Part shown: piece by piece, positions 17,715 to 30,900 of the stretch | How positions within the stretch are numbered: the first letter of the stretch is position 1 | Layout of the letters: each line of letters begins with the position of its first letter | Source of the DNA: Crambe crambe | Taxonomy: Eukaryota > Porifera > Demospongiae > Poecilosclerida > Crambeidae | Length of the DNA: 64,000 nucleotides | NCBI GenBank assembly: GCA_963924555.1 | Contig: OZ004584.1 | Span: forward strand, 8,253,753 to 8,317,752 | Direction: 5' to 3' | Notes under the pieces: model-generated | The model's database searches: none | The model's input: only the letters and a program-made list of their open reading frames with translations | What the model was told of the DNA's origin: nothing | Made by a program: the position numbers and the translations under genes

Positions 17715-20700
17715 TCATCTTCTACGTAAATATCGCACAATGTGTAGGTGTCCATTGGCTTCAGCTAGGTGCAGTGGAGTCAAATTGTATCTGTCCACAA
17801 CATCTGGACTATTTCCATGTTCATTGACCAAGTACTTGATAATGTCAAGATGTCCTTTCATTGCTGCTAAATGGATAGCTCTGTGACCATCTATGTTGGG
17901 TACTTCAGGGATACACTTCAACTTTGAGATGAGAAACTTAATGATTTGTATGTGGCCATTTTCAGCCGCTAAATTGAGGGGAGTGTTGCCAGTGATGTTC
18001 CTCTTCATTGGATCACATTCTTTGTCTTGAGTGAGGTACTGTACAACAGGTAGATGTCCATTACTTGCAGCTAGATGTAATGGAGTCATGTAATTACATT
18101 CATTCAAAGCATTTGGACTACAGCCTCGTTCAACCAGATATTTAATAATGTTAAGATTTCCTTCCAGTGCTGCAACATGAATGGCATTATAACCATTATT
18201 GTTGACTATTTCAGGGCTACACTTTGAGATGAGGGATTTAACGACTTCTAAGTGGCCCTTTGCAGCTGCATGGTTCAGGGGAGTATCACCATCAATATTC
18301 TTGCACACTGGATCACATTTCTTGTCTAGAGTGAGGTAGTCTACAAGAGGTAGATGTCCTTTACCTGCAGCTAGATGTAATGGAGTCTGTTCATATTTAT
18401 TAAGATCATGTGGACTACAGCCACATTCTTCGATCAAGTACTTGATAACCTCAAGATGTCCATTGAGAGCTGCAAAATGGAGATGTCCACCGATAGTTGG
18501 TAAATGGAGTGGAGTTTGATCGTACATGTTCTTGACCATTGGATCACGTTTTTTGTCTAGAGTGAGGTACTGCACAACAGGTAGATGTCCATTACCTGCA
18601 GCTAGATATAATGGAGTCTGTTTATATTTGTCAGGATCATGCGGATTACAGCTATATTTTTTGATCAAGTACTTGATAACCTCAAGATGTCCTTTGAGAG
18701 CTGCTAAATGGAGTGGAGTTTGATTGTACATGTTCTTGACCATTGGATCACATTCCTTATCTTGAGTGAGGTACTGCACAACAGGTAGATGTCCATTAGC
18801 TGCAGCTAGATGTAATGGAGTCTGTTCCTTATTATCCAAAACATCAGGCTTGCATCTTAGTTCTTCAATTAAGTACTTGAGTACTTCAAGATGTCCATCA
18901 AATGCTGCTAAATGAATTACATTATGACCACCTTCATCAACCAAGTACTTCACAATGTCAGTATGTCCATTCATTAGAGCTATAGAAATAGTGTTTAAAC
19001 AGCGTGGATCACAACCTTGTTCATCAACCAAATACTTCACAATATCTAGATATCCTTTCTGAGCTGCTATATACATGTATACAGCATTGTGACCATGTGA
19101 ATTAGCTAGTTTGGGGAAATGTTTCACGATGAACTGAACGATTTTCAGATGGCCAAGAGATACTGCTAAGTGGAACAAATTAATATCATCTATGGTATAA
19201 TTCTCCAGTATTTGATCACATGCTATATCGAGAGAACAGAAGTATTCCACAATAGGTAAAGATCCACCAACAATAGCAGGTACGAAAGTGTGGAAACCGA
19301 TCTCTGTTCTTCCAAAAACATGAAGTAATGAAGAGTACCGAGTCATATTTTGTACTAAAAGTTTAACCACATCAATGTGACCATTCACACAGGCATGATA
19401 TAATGGGATCCGATTAAAATCGTCATAACAAAGAGCTTCAATTTTCTGATCATTCAGTAGATACTTTACTGTGGAAATTTGCCCTGTACCAGCTGCCAGG
19501 TGAAGAGATGTCCAACTATTAAGTCCTGGTTCAGTTGGATTACACCCCAATTCTTCAATAAAGTACTTCACAAGATGCAAATGACCATTAACTACTGCAC
19601 AGTCCAGAGCAGTGTAACCAGATTCATCTTTGTTCATCGGATTGTAGCCACCTATTTCTCTCATATCTTTGACACCTTTCAGATCTCCTTTACTTGCCAT
19701 TTTATGCATGAGAGAATCAATGCTAAATGGTGGCAACTGGACTGCTTTATCAAGCATTTGCAAGAAAGGTTCCTTAAGATCCTTACCAACATGGCTCTAC
19801 ATAATATACGACAGTATCTATCTTCATTACATGAAATTATTAATCCTACCTCCATGTAGTCAGACCTCACACTACTTTGAGCATAGGAAGTGGATATTTC
19901 AGCAGAATTTGCAATAGTGGAATGAATACCAGTGAGAGTACCTATGCCAGAGTCTGAACCTACAAATAGAAAGTATGCTTTAGATGCAGGTTTCTGCAGG
20001 CCCAAATGGCTGGGTACAAGGCTAAAACTAGCTACCACATTAATTAAGGTGGAGATTCATAGCTAATGCTAGCTTTTAATATAGCTATGTCCACGTACCT
20101 GGATCTGACTTTAGTTTCTTCACACGAGGGACCTACATTGTATAGTAATTAACAACATTAGCTATAAGACTATAACATTATAATGTTCACTTACCATTTG
20201 GTGAGTGTTGGATGTTTTAATGTGACTGTAACACTTAACAACTTGAAGCTTTTCAAGTGCTTGTTCTTGCTCTTTGGACAGAGGGAAAATGGACTTCTGG
20301 ACATAATGCGGCACTAGATAAACTAGTTTGATGCTTCCACCTGATATGGAGTAGAGACGCAACACTCCAGTTATCGAAATACCAAAAATCTCACAGAGGT
20401 TTTTAGTCAGCAGTTTTAGATGGCTCAAAGTGGAGTCTTTGAATACACGGTCTAAAGTGATGACAATTTTAGCCTGGCCGGTATCAGATCCAATTTTAGA
20501 TGGGCACTTGAAGAGCCTACGTTTGGCATACTCTTGAAATGCTTTCTCATATTTCTTCAACTGTTCTTTGTCATCATCAGTGCCAAGACATAGAATAAGT
20601 TGTTTCAGGATCTGGTAGCTGAAGAAAGATGAATACATCTTCACTAGTGACAGTGCTTCATGAATGTCTGTCGCTTTCCTTAATGTTTCATACTCTTCTG

Positions 20701-22320
20701 CAAATACTATTTCATTGCTTTTATCACGTGCATACACTGGATCAAAAGCTTCAAATCCCAGCAAATATGAGGCTAGCTTTTTGACCGGTATGTCTCTTCT
20801 CTCCAATGAGTGTTGGAATCCAGTCAACAGTTGTTCATATTTAGAGACAATGGCCATTGAATCTGCTCTTATCTTTGGCTTCATTTTTTCATATTTTTCC
20901 TTGGAAAGGCCACATTCTGATGGAGTGAAGGAGTGAATACTTGCGATATCTTCTTCCATTTCAAATAAAGGTTCGATACCTGGAGTGGCTGCAACCTCTT
21001 CTCGTTTTTCACTGACACTGCATGCTTGATTACTTTCTACTTCATCCTCTTCAGTTTCTATCTCATGTTCATAAGCTATGGTATAGAATAATCTCTTGTT
21101 TATAGTCACCACAGCTTCAGCCAGCTTCCTCCAACTAGGACGTCCAAACCTCTCATCATCATAATTAAGACGAAGCCACTCATTAATCATTTCAGCAAAA
21201 CAATCACCACAAGACAGAGGGTTATCAGTTTTGATTGTTTCCAAGGTATCATAAGGTATCCCTAATTGGATTCCTATTTGTTTCCATCGGGCTTCGACAG
21301 ACTTCAAAGCAAGTATGATATCTTTACAATCGCCTTCAGCTGAACAAAAAAAAATAAAAAATTATGGCTAACATAGTAGCTATAATGTGATATACGATTA
21401 CATCCCATTGCTACAGTTTATACTGTGTATATAAGTTGTGATATTGTACTGCGATGCATTATATCTGCGCCATGGTATTGAATCTTTATATCTGCCCCAG
21501 GTAGCTACAGAAAGTGCTAAATCTCAGTGGGCGATAGACAACTAACATGATTGGACAGTTCGTCCTAGATATCAGAGTAAACAATGAAATGGCAGTGAAA
21601 ACAACTGGTTAGAGTGAAAGCAATAGATTGCTAGAGTGAAAACTACAACGCTGGCTGGGATGAAAAGATATGTTAATTATTACTTCATAGGTAGTCATTT
21701 GAACTTACTTATTGCTGGCTAGTTATTCATTAACTCACTAAGTTCTTTATCTGAAATAGTGGAGAGAACCTTTTTGGCTCTATCATCATCTCCTACTAAA
21801 TATTAAATAATAATTATTTGCACTGCAGCTAGCTATATTGCTTACTTCCATATGGTCCAGGATTTAATTCCACATCTCCTGCCAGCAAGAGCAGTAGAAA
21901 AGACAACCAGCAAGAGAAATGTGCCTTGAGGATATTAAACAGGTTGAAGATCCAATTCGTACTATCAGTTGGAACGTTTCTAAGCCTCGGCATTTCAGCT
22001 GAAGACTTCACCAAATCAGGTAAATCACTGTAAACTTGAGATGGTTTATGATAAGCCTTCACCCTTGGACGGCAAAGGGGTGGGGTTAGGTGTGACCCTC
22101 TCTCCCTCCTTCTCCTCCTCCCCCTTCCCCAGAAGGAGTGGATGGCACAGAGGAGGAGCACGAAGCCAAAGACAGCCAGTCCTGATTTAGGGAGGGACAT
22201 GGTCCTCTCCATCTGTAGACTTGTGGTGAGGGGACGTCTCATCTCCCACTGAACCTGCTTCCACAAATAGCGACCAACAAGTCTCCCATGTGAGACCAAA
22301 GCTCGAGGTAGGTGTGGCAT
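17715..22320 (-). CDS. Gene A: 2A leader / Death domain / ankyrin protein, intact
   Basis: Model complement(join(17715..19796, 19850..19959, 20099..20132, 20195..21339, 21739..21792, 21846..22320)); phases close, 1299 residues. Residues 1-158: a hydrophobic segment (SGLAVFGFVLLLCAIHSFWG), an Arg cluster (GRGRRRRRERG), then a second hydrophobic stretch running into LLLLLAGDVELNPGP, a complete 2A signal with skipping predicted after G155. About 177-275: a Death domain (SVEARWKQIGIQLGIPYDTL, SWRKLAEAV). About 300-558: a conserved companion domain (KKLASYLLGFEAFDPVYARD, ECPS-type RRLFKCPSKIGSDTG, LVYLVPHYVQKSIFPLS). 570-606: a linker with DSGIGT. 607-1299: about twenty ankyrin repeats. The family recalls invertebrate Death/ankyrin innate-immunity proteins, and the function is unproven. 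The sixth-exon acceptor is TAGTAG (NAGNAG). Confidence 0.85.
21853..21876 (-). other. 2A ribosome-skipping signal DVELNPGP, gene A
   Basis: Translates as G-DVELNPGP, an exact match to the D[VI]ExNPGP 2A consensus. It lies immediately after LSFLLLLLA and just before the exon end. Skipping would release a 155-residue leader and a Pro-initiated 1144-residue Death/ankyrin protein. Confidence 0.9.
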
Positions 22321-22344
22321 AGCCTAATAGCTTAATAGGTCTAG

Positions 22345-22690
22345 CAATAACTATAGACAAAAGCCTAAAAGCTTACAGCTAATATAATAGGTTAGTAATA
22401 ATAGCTGGTGTAGCTATAGTTACTGAGTTACTGACTGACAGCTATCACTTCACTTCAGGAATCCCAAAAGATTATTTCCAGCTATAGCTAAGATGATAAC
22501 AAAAAAATGAAGCAGCTAACTGTATGTCACAGCACACCTCATTGCTCTCTGACTGCCCCACCCCTCAGAAAACCAAATTAGGAGAAGGTTGTAATGATTT
22601 CATTATTCATAACTGCATGAATACCATGAGAGCTACTTTTGTGGTTAGCTAAATTTTCAAGGGAAGGGGGTGGGGTTAACATAAATATAG
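22345..22690. repeat. Upstream block of the 2A genes (copy 1 of 5)
   Basis: Sequence 5' of gene A containing TGTCACAGCACACCTCATTG and CTGACTGCCCCACCCCTCAG. Related blocks occur upstream of B (about 26960-27240) and C (about 33665-34020), and as orphans at about 39940-40240 and 48470-48790. It probably includes the promoter region of the family. No TATA box is obvious. Confidence 0.75.
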
Positions 22691-25143
22691 TTACCAACTC
22701 AAGTGGTAGCACTGTCTCGAACATAAATATTGCACGATGGGTAGATGTCCATTAGCTTCAGCTAGCTGCATTGGAGTTAAATTGTATCTGTCGATTACAC
22801 TTGGACTACTTCCATATTCATCGACCAAGTACTTGAAAATATTGAGATGTCCTTTCATTGCTGTTAAATGGATAGCACTGCGACCACCCTTGTTGAGTAT
22901 TTCAGGTGTACATTTCAACTTTAAGATGAGAAACTTAACAATTTGTAGGTGGCCATTTTTAACTGCTAAATTGAGGGGAGTGTTGCCATTGCTCTCCTCA
23001 TCGGATCACATTCTTTTTGAGTGAGGTACTCCACAACAGGTAAATGCCCATTCTTGGCTGCTAGGTGTAATGGAGTCCATTCAATTATGTCAGAATCATG
23101 TGGACTACAGCCACATTCTTTGACTAAATACTTGATAACCTCAAGATGTCCATCGAGAGCTGCTAAATGGAGTGGAGTACGGTTGAAATAGTTTGTAATA
23201 TTAAGACTACATCCTTGTTCACCAACCAAGAACTTGATAGCATCAAGATGACCCTTCATTGCTGCTATGTGAATTGCACTGTGACCATTATTTGTTAGTG
23301 TCTCAGGGTCACATTTTATCTTTAAGATAAGAAATCTAATAACGTCTATTTTGCCACATTCAGTTGCAAGATGAAGAGGTGTTTCGTCATTTATGTTCTT
23401 GACCATTGGATCACATTTTTTGTTTAGAATGAGGTACTGGATGACAGGTAAATGTCCATTGATTGCAGCTAGATGTAATGGAGTTAGCTACTTTAGCTTC
23501 ATCCAAAACATCAGGCTTATGTCTTAGCTCTTCAATTATATACTTGATCACATCAAGATGTCCATTGAATGCTGCTAAATGAATTGCGAGAGAACTCTTC
23601 AAATTTGGACCACATCCTTGCTCATTTACCAAGTACCTGACAATGTCAGTATGTCCATTCATTACTGCTATAGAAATTGTGTTATCACCAAATCGATCAA
23701 CTACTTCAGGAGAACATTTCATATTAGAGATGAAAAATTTAATGGCATGTTTGTGGCCATAATTAGCTGCTATGTGGAGGGGAGTTCTGCCATCTATGTC
23801 CTTACACAGAGGATCACACTGTTTCTTCAGAGTTAGATACATTATGACTGGCAACCAATTATCAGCAGCTGCAAGATGAAGAGGAATTCGTTTATCTTTA
23901 TCCAAACAGCATGGATCACATCCTTGTTCATCAACCAAGTATTTCACGATATCAAGATATCCTTTCTGAGCTGCCATATGTACAGCATTGTGACCACATG
24001 AATTAGTTAGTTTGGGGGAATGCTTCAAGTTTAAGATGAAGAACTGAACGATTTTCGGATGGCCAAAAAATACTGCAAAGTGGAATAAATTATCATCCTT
24101 GGTGTAATTCTTAAGTATTTGCTATATTGAGAGAACAGAAGTATTCTACAATTGATAAAGATCCACCAAAAATAGCAGGTACGAAAGTGTGTAAACCAAT
24201 CTCTGTTCTTCCAAAAGCATCCAGTAATGAAGAGTACTGAGTCATGTTTTGTACTAAAAGTTTAACCACATCGATGTGACCATTCTTACAGGCATGACAT
24301 AATGGGGTCCGATCCAAATCATCATAACAGAGAGCTTCAATACTCCGATCATCCAGTAGATATTTTACTATGGAAAGTTGCCCTGTACCAGCTGCAAAGT
24401 GAAGAGATGTCCAACTATTAAGTCCTGGTTCAGTTGGATTACACCCCAATTCTTCAATAAAGTACTTCACCAGATGCAAATGACCATTAACTACTGCACA
24501 GTCCAGAGCAGTGTAACCAGATTCATCTTTGTTCATCGGATTGTAGCCACCTTTTTCTATCATATCTTCGACACCTTTTAGAGCTCCCTCACTTGCCATC
24601 GCATGCATGAGAGAGTCAGTGCTAAATGGTGGCAATTGGACTGCTTTATCAACCATTTGCAAGAAAGGTTCCTCAAAATCCCTTCCAACATGGCCCTACA
24701 TAATATAATGTTTATCTGCAATATTCATCCATGCAATTAATCCTACCTTGATGTAGTCTGACTTCACACTTTGAGCACAAGAAGTGGAAATTTCAGCAGA
24801 ATTTGCATCAGTGTCACTGTGAGTACCTATACCAGAGTCTGAGCCTACAATTACAATAGAGTTGCAAAGTATGTTTTAGCACACTAGACAACTATCTCAT
24901 GCAGTAGCTAACATTCATGTGAAACACCATAAGTGCAGATAATGCTAATATTGCCGTCTATGTACCTGGATCTGACTTTAGTTTCTTCACAATAGCAACC
25001 TATGAAGGAAGATACTTTAAGCAGGAGGTGGGGGGAACTTTAATATTATGGATTTCTGTTTTGCTTCTTATGAACTATAATATCAACATCAATTATTGTA
25101 TAGGTTCTGAGTCAATTAGTTAAAAGCGTACCAATTTTTAAGG

Positions 25144-25165
25144 CCCCCCCCCCCCCCCCCCCCCC
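25144..25165. repeat. Poly-C homopolymer, 22 bp
   Basis: An uninterrupted C run in an intron of pseudogene B. Its length is prone to sequencing error. Confidence 0.9.
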
Positions 25166-26480
25166 GCTAATATGATTCAATTACCAATTATTCACTTACC
25201 ATTTGGTGAGTGTTGGATGTTTTTATGTGACTGTAACACTTAACAACTTGAAGCCTTTCAAGTGCTTGTTCTTGCTCTTTGGAAAGAGGGAAAATGGACT
25301 TCTGGACAAAATGTGGTACTAGATAAACGAGTTTGATGCTTCCATCTGATATGGAATAGAAATGCAACACTCCAGTTATCGAAATGCCAAAAATCTCACA
25401 GAGGTTTTAGTCACCAGTATTAGATGGCTCAAAGTGGAGTCTTTGAATGCACAGTCTAAAGTGATGAAGATTTTAGCTTGGCCAGTATCAGATCCAAATT
25501 TAGATGGACATTTGAAGAGCCTACGTTTGGCATACTCTTGAAATGCTTTCTCATATTTCTTCAGTTCTTCCCTGTCATCTCTTGTGCCAAGTTTGAGAAT
25601 GAGTTGCTTTAATATCTGATAGCTGAAAAAGGACGAATATTTTTTTATCAGTGAAAGTGCTTCATCAATTTTTCTTCAACATTTCATAATCTTCTGCAAA
25701 TAATATCTGATTATCATCATGTGCATACACTGGATCAAATGCTTTAAATCCCTGCAAATGTGTGGCCAACTTCTTGACTGGAATACCTCTTATTTCCAAC
25801 AAGTGCTGAAATTTAGTTAATAATAATTCGTATTTAACAATGATGGCCATCGAATCTGCTCTTATTTTGTGGTTCAATTTCCTATATTTGGACTCAGAGA
25901 AGCCACATTCTGATAAAGTCAAGGAATGAATACTCAGGACTTCATCATCCATTTCAAATACTGGTTTAGAAGTGGCAGTAGCTTCTTCTTCATGTTTCTG
26001 ATCAATACTGCATGCTTGATTACTTGCTCCTCCAGTCTCTACTGGATGCTCATCAGCTATAGAATGTGATAGCCTCTTATTGAAAGTAGCCACAGTTTCT
26101 GCCAGCTTCCTCCAACTGGGATGTCCAAATTCTTGTGTGTCATAATTAAGACGAGACCACTCTTTGATCATCTCAGAAAGACGATCACAACATAGAGGGT
26201 AATGGAGTCCAAGGTAGCAAAGGTTATCCCTAACTGGATTCCAATTTGTTTCCACTGGGCTTCGACAGACTTCAGAGCAAGTATGACATCTCTATAATCT
26301 CCTTCAGCTGAATAAAAATAAGAACCATAACTTAATAATTATTTTTGCTTAGCTGCATGCCAAAGTTGAAACTCACTAAGCTCTTTATCTGAAATAGTAA
26401 GTAAAGACTTTTTAATTTTATCATCATCTAAAAATCAGTTATAGATTCCAGTCAAGTGATCAACTGAACTTACTTCCATA

Positions 26481-26504
26481 TGGCCCAGGATTTAATTCCA
26501 CATC
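26481..26504 (-). other. 2A signal retained in pseudogene B
   Basis: The octapeptide DVELNPGP is still encoded (CCT GGG CCA at its end) although the reading frame upstream is broken. Confidence 0.8.
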
Positions 26505-27477
26505 TCCTGCCAGTAAGAGCAGTAGAAAAGACAACCAGCAAGAGAAATGTGCCTTGAGGATATTAAATAAGTTGAAGATCCAATTCGTACTATCAGTTGG
26601 AACATTTCTAAGTCTCAGCATTTCAGCTGAAGACTTCACCAAATCAGGTAAATCACTGTGAACTTGAGATGGTTTATGATAAGCCTTCACTCCTGGACGG
26701 CAAAGGGATGGGGTTAGGTGTGACCCTCTCTCCCTCCTCCTTCTACCCCTTCCCCAGAAGGAGTGGATGGCACAGAGGAGGCACAAAGCCAAAGATAGCC
26801 AGTCCTGATTGAGGGAGGGACATGGTCCTCTCCATCTGTAGACTGGTGGTGAGGGGACGTCTCATCTCCCACTGAACCTGCTTCCACCAGTAGCGACTAA
26901 CAAGTCTCCCATGTGAGACCAAAGCTCAAGGCAGGTGGGGCATAGTGCCTGATACGTATGTAAATAGGTCTAGCAATAACTATAGACAAAAGGCTAAAAG
27001 CTTAACTCTACCTATAGTTAATACCTATAGGTTAGTAATAATAGCTGATGTTACTATAGTTACTGACTAGTAGCTGGAATCCTAAAAGATAGATATGATA
27101 AAAATGAAGCAGCTAGATTGTGTGTCACAGCACAGCACACCTCATTGCTCTCTGACTGCACCACCCCCTTAAAAATTACTTCCAAATTAGGAAAAGGTTA
27201 GTAATGTTTTTGTTATTCATAATCACAGTGGGAGTATTCTGAGTTCAAAGATCATAGCACATAAAACTGTACCAGCATTACACCAGCACAGCATTACCAT
27301 AAGCATTAGCTACTTACACCATCAGTTACCAGTACTAACTAGTAACTACCAACATTACCCTACTAAAATAGTAATTAATTCATGATTAGCTGCATAATTA
27401 GTTTGTTTGCCACATAATCCATTGAGACCCTTAGCTATATCTATTATAACCCTGCCCTCGGCCCAATCCAACATTCA

Positions 27478-27712
27478 CATGACAATGGTCAAAGTTTGTT
27501 GCTACCCAAGAGCAGTGTGTGAGTGTAAGGTGGAGTATGTGGACGAGAAAGGGGTGTGGTGTTTTCTAAGGAATCCCATTGTGCAGTCTTCCCAGTGAGG
27601 GTGGTGAGATCAAGATGGGTGTGACCTGTTGTGCCCCAAAGAAGGAGAAGGAGGGGTCGGATGTTGGGATGAAGGCAATCTACAAGTCAATTATGATCCA
27701 GGGAGAATAATA
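27478..27712 (+). pseudogene. Broken 3' fragment of the DUF1349 gene
   Basis: Matches the last third of the gene at 16716-17399: CYPRAVCECKVEYVDEKGVW parallels RYPSAVCECKVEYMDEKGVW, and the ending CCAGGGAGAATAA is shared along with about 100 bp of 3' flank. The 5' two thirds are absent and indels break the frame after the tryptophan. Its position just 3' of an ankyrin gene repeats the order at 16.7-17.7 kb, so it is a scar of segmental duplication. Confidence 0.88.
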
Positions 27713-27923
27713 TAATGATCTAACTTGCAACTCAAAACTTATACTGTTCTAGAAGATTAAATTTGCAAATAAATAATAATGGTAATGACACAGTATAATG
27801 TTCAGTTTGTATGAAAGTAAGAGGATGTCGATAAAAATAATTTGCCAATGGCATTACAATAGCTAATGGGGGAAATGTGTTGAATGAAGGTATAGCTAGC
27901 TAGCGATTATACGCAGGCTTGGA

Positions 27924-30900
27924 CTATCTTCTATGTAAATATTGCACAATATGTAGGTGTCCATTGGCTTCAGCTAGGTGCAGTGGAGTCAAATTGTATC
28001 TGTCCACAACATCTGGACTATTTCCATGTTCATTGACCAAGTACTTGATAATGTCAAGATGTCCTTTCATTGCTGCTAAATGGATAGCTCTGCGACCATT
28101 TATGTTGGGTACTTCAGGGGTACACTTCAACTTTGAGATGAGAAACTTAATGATTTGTATGTGGCCATTTTCAGCAGCTAAATTGAGGGGAGCATCACCA
28201 TTGATGTCCCTCTTCATTGCATCACATTCCTTGTCTTGAGTGAGGTACTGTACAACAGGTAGATGTCCATTACTTGCAGCTAGATGCAATGGAGTCTGTT
28301 CATATTTGTCAGGATCATGTGGACTACAGCCACATTCTTCGATTAAGTACTTGATAACCTCAAGATGTCCACTGAGAGCTGCTAAATGGAGTGGAGTTTG
28401 ATTGTACATATTCTTGACCATTGGATCACATTTTTTGTCTTGAGTGAGGTACTGCACAACAGGTAGATGTCCATTACTTGAAGCTAGATGTAATGGAGTC
28501 ATGTAATTATGTTCATTCAAAGCATTTGGACTGCAGCCTTGTTCAACCAGATATTTTACAATGTTAAGATTTCCTTTCATTGCTGCAACATGAATGGCAT
28601 TATAACCATTATTGTTGACTATCTCAGGGCTAGACTTTAAGATGAGGAATTTAATGACTTCTAAGTGGCCCATTGCAGCTGCATGGTTCAGGGGAGTATC
28701 ACCATCGAGATCCCTGCATACTGGATCACATTTTTTGTCTAGAGTGAGGTACTCCACTACAGGTAAGTGTCCATTACTGGCAGCTAGATGTAATGGAGTC
28801 TGTTCCTCTTTACAATCATGTGGACTACAGCCACATTCTTCGATCAAGTACTTGATAACCTCAAGATGTCCACTGAGAGCTGCTAAATGGAGTGGAGTTT
28901 GATTGTACATGTCATTGACCATTGGGTCACATCTTTTGTCTAGAGTGAGGTACTGCACAGCAGGTAGATGTCCATTACTTGCAGCTAGATGCAATGGAGT
29001 CTGTTCATATTTGTCAGGATCATGTGGACTACAGCCACATTCTTTGATCAAGTACTTGATAACCTCAAGATGTCCATTGAGAGCTGCTAAATGGAGTGGA
29101 GTCTGATTGTCATCATCCTGCACCATCTGATCACATTCTCTGTGTTGAGTGAGGTACTGCACAACAGGTAGATGTCCATTACCTGCAGCTAGATGTAATG
29201 GAGTCCTGTAATTATGTTCATTCAAAGCATTTGGACTACAGCCTTGTTCAACCAGATATTTTACAATGTTAAGATGTCCTTTCATTGCTGCAGTATGAAT
29301 GGCATTATAATCACCATCGTTGACTATCTCAGGGCTACACTTTGAGATGAAAAATTTAACAACTTCTAAGTGGCCCTTTGCAGCTGCATAGTACAGGGGA
29401 GTATCACCATTAATATCCTTGCACACTGGATCACATTTTTTGTCTAGAGTGAGGTACTCCACTACAGGTAAGTGTCCATTACTTGCAGCTACATGTAATG
29501 GAGTCACGTAATAACGTTCATTCAAAGTTTGTGGACTACAGCCTTGTTCAACCAGATATTTGATAATGTTAAGATTTCCTTTCATTGCTGCAGCATGAAT
29601 GGCATTATAACCATTATTGTTGACTATTTCAGGGCTACACTTTGAGATGAGGAATTTAACGACTTCTAAGTGTCCCATTGCAGCTGCATGGTTCAGGGGA
29701 GTATCACCATCAATATCCTTACATGCTTGATCACATTTTTTGTCTAGAGTGAGGTACTCCACTACAGGTAAGTGTCCATTACCGGCAGCTAGATGTAATG
29801 GATTCTGTTCCTCTTTACGATCATGTGGACTACAGCCACATTCTTCGATCAAGTACTTTATAACCTCAAGATGTCCACTGAGAGCTGCTAAATGGAGTGG
29901 AGTTTGATTGTACATGTCATTGACCATTGGGTCACATCTTTTATCTTGAGTGAGGTACTGCACAACAGGTAGATGTCCATTATTTGCAGCTAGATGTAAT
30001 TGAGTCAATTTATTTTTATCCAAAACATCAGGCTTGCATCTTAATTCTTCAATTAAATACTTGAGTACATCAAGATGTCCATGAAGTGCTGCTAAATGAA
30101 TTACATTATGACCACCTTCAAAACTCTTCAAATTTGGATCACATCGTTGCTCATCAACCAAATACCTGACAATGTCAGTATGTCCATTCATTACTGCTAT
30201 AGAAATTAAGTTATCACCAAACTGATCAACTACTTCAGGAGAACATTTCATGTTAGAGATAAAAAATTTAATGGCATGTTTGTGGCCATATTTAGCTGCA
30301 TAGTGGAGGGGAGTTCTATCATTTATATCCTTGCACAGAGGATCACACTGTTTCTTCAGAGTTAGGTACATTATAACTGCTAATTGATTATTAGCAGCTG
30401 CAAGATGAAGAGGAGTTCGTTTATTTTTATCCAAACAGCACGGATCACATCCTTGTTCATCAACCAAATACTTCACAATATCAAGATATCCTTTCTGAGC
30501 TGCTATATACATGTATACAGCATTATGACCATGTGAATTAGTTAGTTTGGGGGAATGCTTCAAGTTTAAATTATCATCCTTGTCCAGTATTTGATCACAT
30601 TCTATATTGAGAGAACAGAAGTATTCCACAATAGGTAAAGATCCACCAACAATTGCAGGTACGAAAGTGTGTAAACCAATCTCTGTTCTTCCAATAGCAT
30701 CCGGTAATGAAGAGTATTGAGTCATATTTTGTACTAAAAGTTTAACCACATTGATGTGACCATTCCTACAGGCATGATATAATGGGGTGTAATCTAAATC
30801 ATCATAACAGAGAGCTTCAATACTCCGATCATCCAGTAGATACTTTACTATGGAAAGTTGCCCTGTACCAGCTGCAAAGTGAAGAGATGTCCAACTATTA

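Larger units (their letters stand above)
22691..26943 (-). pseudogene. Gene B: disrupted 2A/Death/ankyrin paralogue
   Basis: Collinear with genes A and C but broken many times. The sixth codon of the leader is TGA (CCT TGA, where C has CCT CAA), and a 2-bp loss follows in the first hydrophobic segment. A 1-bp loss lies near 25408 in the companion domain. The ankyrin exon has an 8-bp loss near 24120 relative to gene A and further frame breaks near 23485, 23410 and 22970. The Death exon (about 25665-26310) and the 2A octapeptide still read. A 22-base poly-C run interrupts an intron at 25144-25165. Splice sites largely persist, so transcription is possible, but no full protein can be made. Confidence 0.85.

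Noticed and set aside
28612-29106. Plus-strand ORFs across the ankyrin exons of A and C
   Set aside because: They recur wherever ankyrin repeats do and have no independent start or splice context. They are antisense shadows.
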